Below, in pieces: positions 63,497 through 64,000 of a DNA stretch of 64,000 nucleotides. This DNA is from Paraburkholderia nodosa DSM 21604. GTDB taxonomy: Bacteria; Pseudomonadota; Gammaproteobacteria; Burkholderiales; Burkholderiaceae. The translations under genes were made by a program, and so were the position numbers. Position 1 is the stretch's first letter, and the number at the start of each line of letters is the position of its first letter. Location of the stretch: the NCBI RefSeq assembly GCF_000519185.1, contig NZ_JAFA01000001.1, positions 372,001 through 436,000 of the forward strand, in the 5' to 3' direction. Below the pieces are notes generated by a model. The model saw nothing but the letters and a program-made list of their open reading frames with translations. It made no database searches and had not been told where the DNA came from.

Positions 63497-64000
63497 CTGA
63501 CATGCACGGACTTCCTCTTTACCAGCGACACGATCAGGCGTTCTGCTCCCAGTACGCGAACGTCGAGCAGGCGGCCGCCAGCCAGGGGCGGATTCTCGTG
63601 GGCGCGCCGGGCACGATCACCGAGCACCATCGCGGTATCGCTGTCTACTACTATCGGCAGTTCATGAACGCGGAAGGCAAGCGGCAGCAGGAGAGTCTTG
63701 GCGGCCCCAAGGGCGATCCGGCTGTCGACGAGCGCGTCGCTGTGGTGATGGCGCAGATCGAGCAGTCCAAAGACCTCATCAGCCGCGTCCGCGAGCTCGC
63801 GAAGCTCGGCTTCCAGATCGCCGACAACAAGACCTACGCGACCATGGCAGTCCTCCACAATCACGGACTTTTTCAGGCGGGCGCGGTGCTCGTGGGTTCT
63901 CACGCGTACGCGGTTTTGCTCAACAGCCTCGGCATCAAGGCGCTTGCCTACGCGACCGAGGACATCGATATCGCGCGCGCCGGCCAGCTTGCGTTACAGG
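63451..64000 (+). CDS. Nucleotidyltransferase-fold protein of the GSU2403 type (partial)
   Basis: A frame of at least 183 residues runs off the right edge. It resembles the GSU2403-like nucleotidyltransferase-fold family of unknown function: GLPLYQRHDQAF near 20-31, ILVGAPGTITEHH near 48-60, AVLVGSHAYAVL near 145-156 and ATEDIDIARA near 168-177, which carry the expected GS and DxD parts. I use the ATG at 63451; the ATG at 63502 is possible. No ribosome site is seen before either. It has no identifiable partner in the window. Confidence 0.65.
   Translation, partial: MVSSFAVKFEKLLQLSDMHGLPLYQRHDQAFCSQYANVEQAAASQGRILVGAPGTITEHHRGIAVYYYRQFMNAEGKRQQESLGGPKGDPAVDERVAVVMAQIEQSKDLISRVRELAKLGFQIADNKTYATMAVLHNHGLFQAGAVLVGSHAYAVLLNSLGIKALAYATEDIDIARAGQLALQ

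Noticed and set aside
1..64000. tRNA, rRNA or CRISPR array
   Set aside because: No cloverleaf-like or repeat-spacer structure was found by eye in any intergenic region; a tRNA scan would be decisive.

Overview
This window is GC-rich chromosomal DNA from a betaproteobacterium of the family Burkholderiaceae, most likely Paraburkholderia, Caballeronia or a close relative. The evidence is the gene order recN-nadK-hrcA-hemH-hslR-grpE-dnaK-dnaJ followed by pab/pan/fol genes, pcnB and hda opposite purM, together with a DUF4148 protein, a kynBUA operon facing its Lrp-type regulator, and heavy third-position GC use. Most of the window is ordinary housekeeping chromosome. I see no tRNA, rRNA, CRISPR array or prophage.

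Layout. 1-2446: recN (C-terminus off the left edge) and nadK on the minus strand. 2719-10247: hrcA, hemH, hslR and grpE-dnaK-dnaJ on the plus strand; grpE and dnaK each carry a readable heat-shock (RpoH) promoter. 10304-18146: a pabBC fusion converges on a minus-strand run of panB, a deoxynucleoside kinase, folK, pcnB, a HAD phosphatase and hda. 18170-18355 looks like a stump of a perM/AI-2E transporter gene, and purM follows. 19583-23134: kynA, kynU and kynB opposite kynR. 23166-29909: flavin reductase, msrA, a DUF72 protein, a cfa-type methyltransferase, pdxH, tcdA and a Crp/Fnr regulator. 30643-36840: manC, cnoX, pirin, an EamA transporter and a Tat-exported amidase. 36822-42670: tsaE opposite queG, then ogt, xerD, ybaK, plsY and an autoregulated arsR-SRPBCC pair. 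42746-48340: yajQ, murB, a degenerate EAL protein and the homogentisate genes hmgA-fahA. 48417-56171: two MFS exporters, a DUF4148 protein, a winged-helix/TPR regulator, a crotonase, a FiwA-like protein and a LysR regulator.

The right-hand 8 kb is the least ordinary part. Two consecutive AspT/YidE-type antiporter paralogues precede an aspartate 4-decarboxylase, which together would make an aspartate-to-alanine proton-motive cycle. A lone TnpB element with an unusual RuvC-II site sits, in antisense, between the second transporter and the decarboxylase. After a strong terminator the window ends in a truncated nucleotidyltransferase-fold gene whose AT-rich start region carries the same 9-mer four times, arranged as two spaced palindromes 44 bp apart.

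How the genes work together: the DnaK system (HrcA, GrpE, DnaK, DnaJ, Hsp15) is one stress block. pabBC, folK and panB connect folate and pantothenate synthesis, because PanB uses a folate one-carbon unit. kynBUA feeds anthranilate from tryptophan, and hmgA-fahA finishes tyrosine/phenylalanine breakdown.
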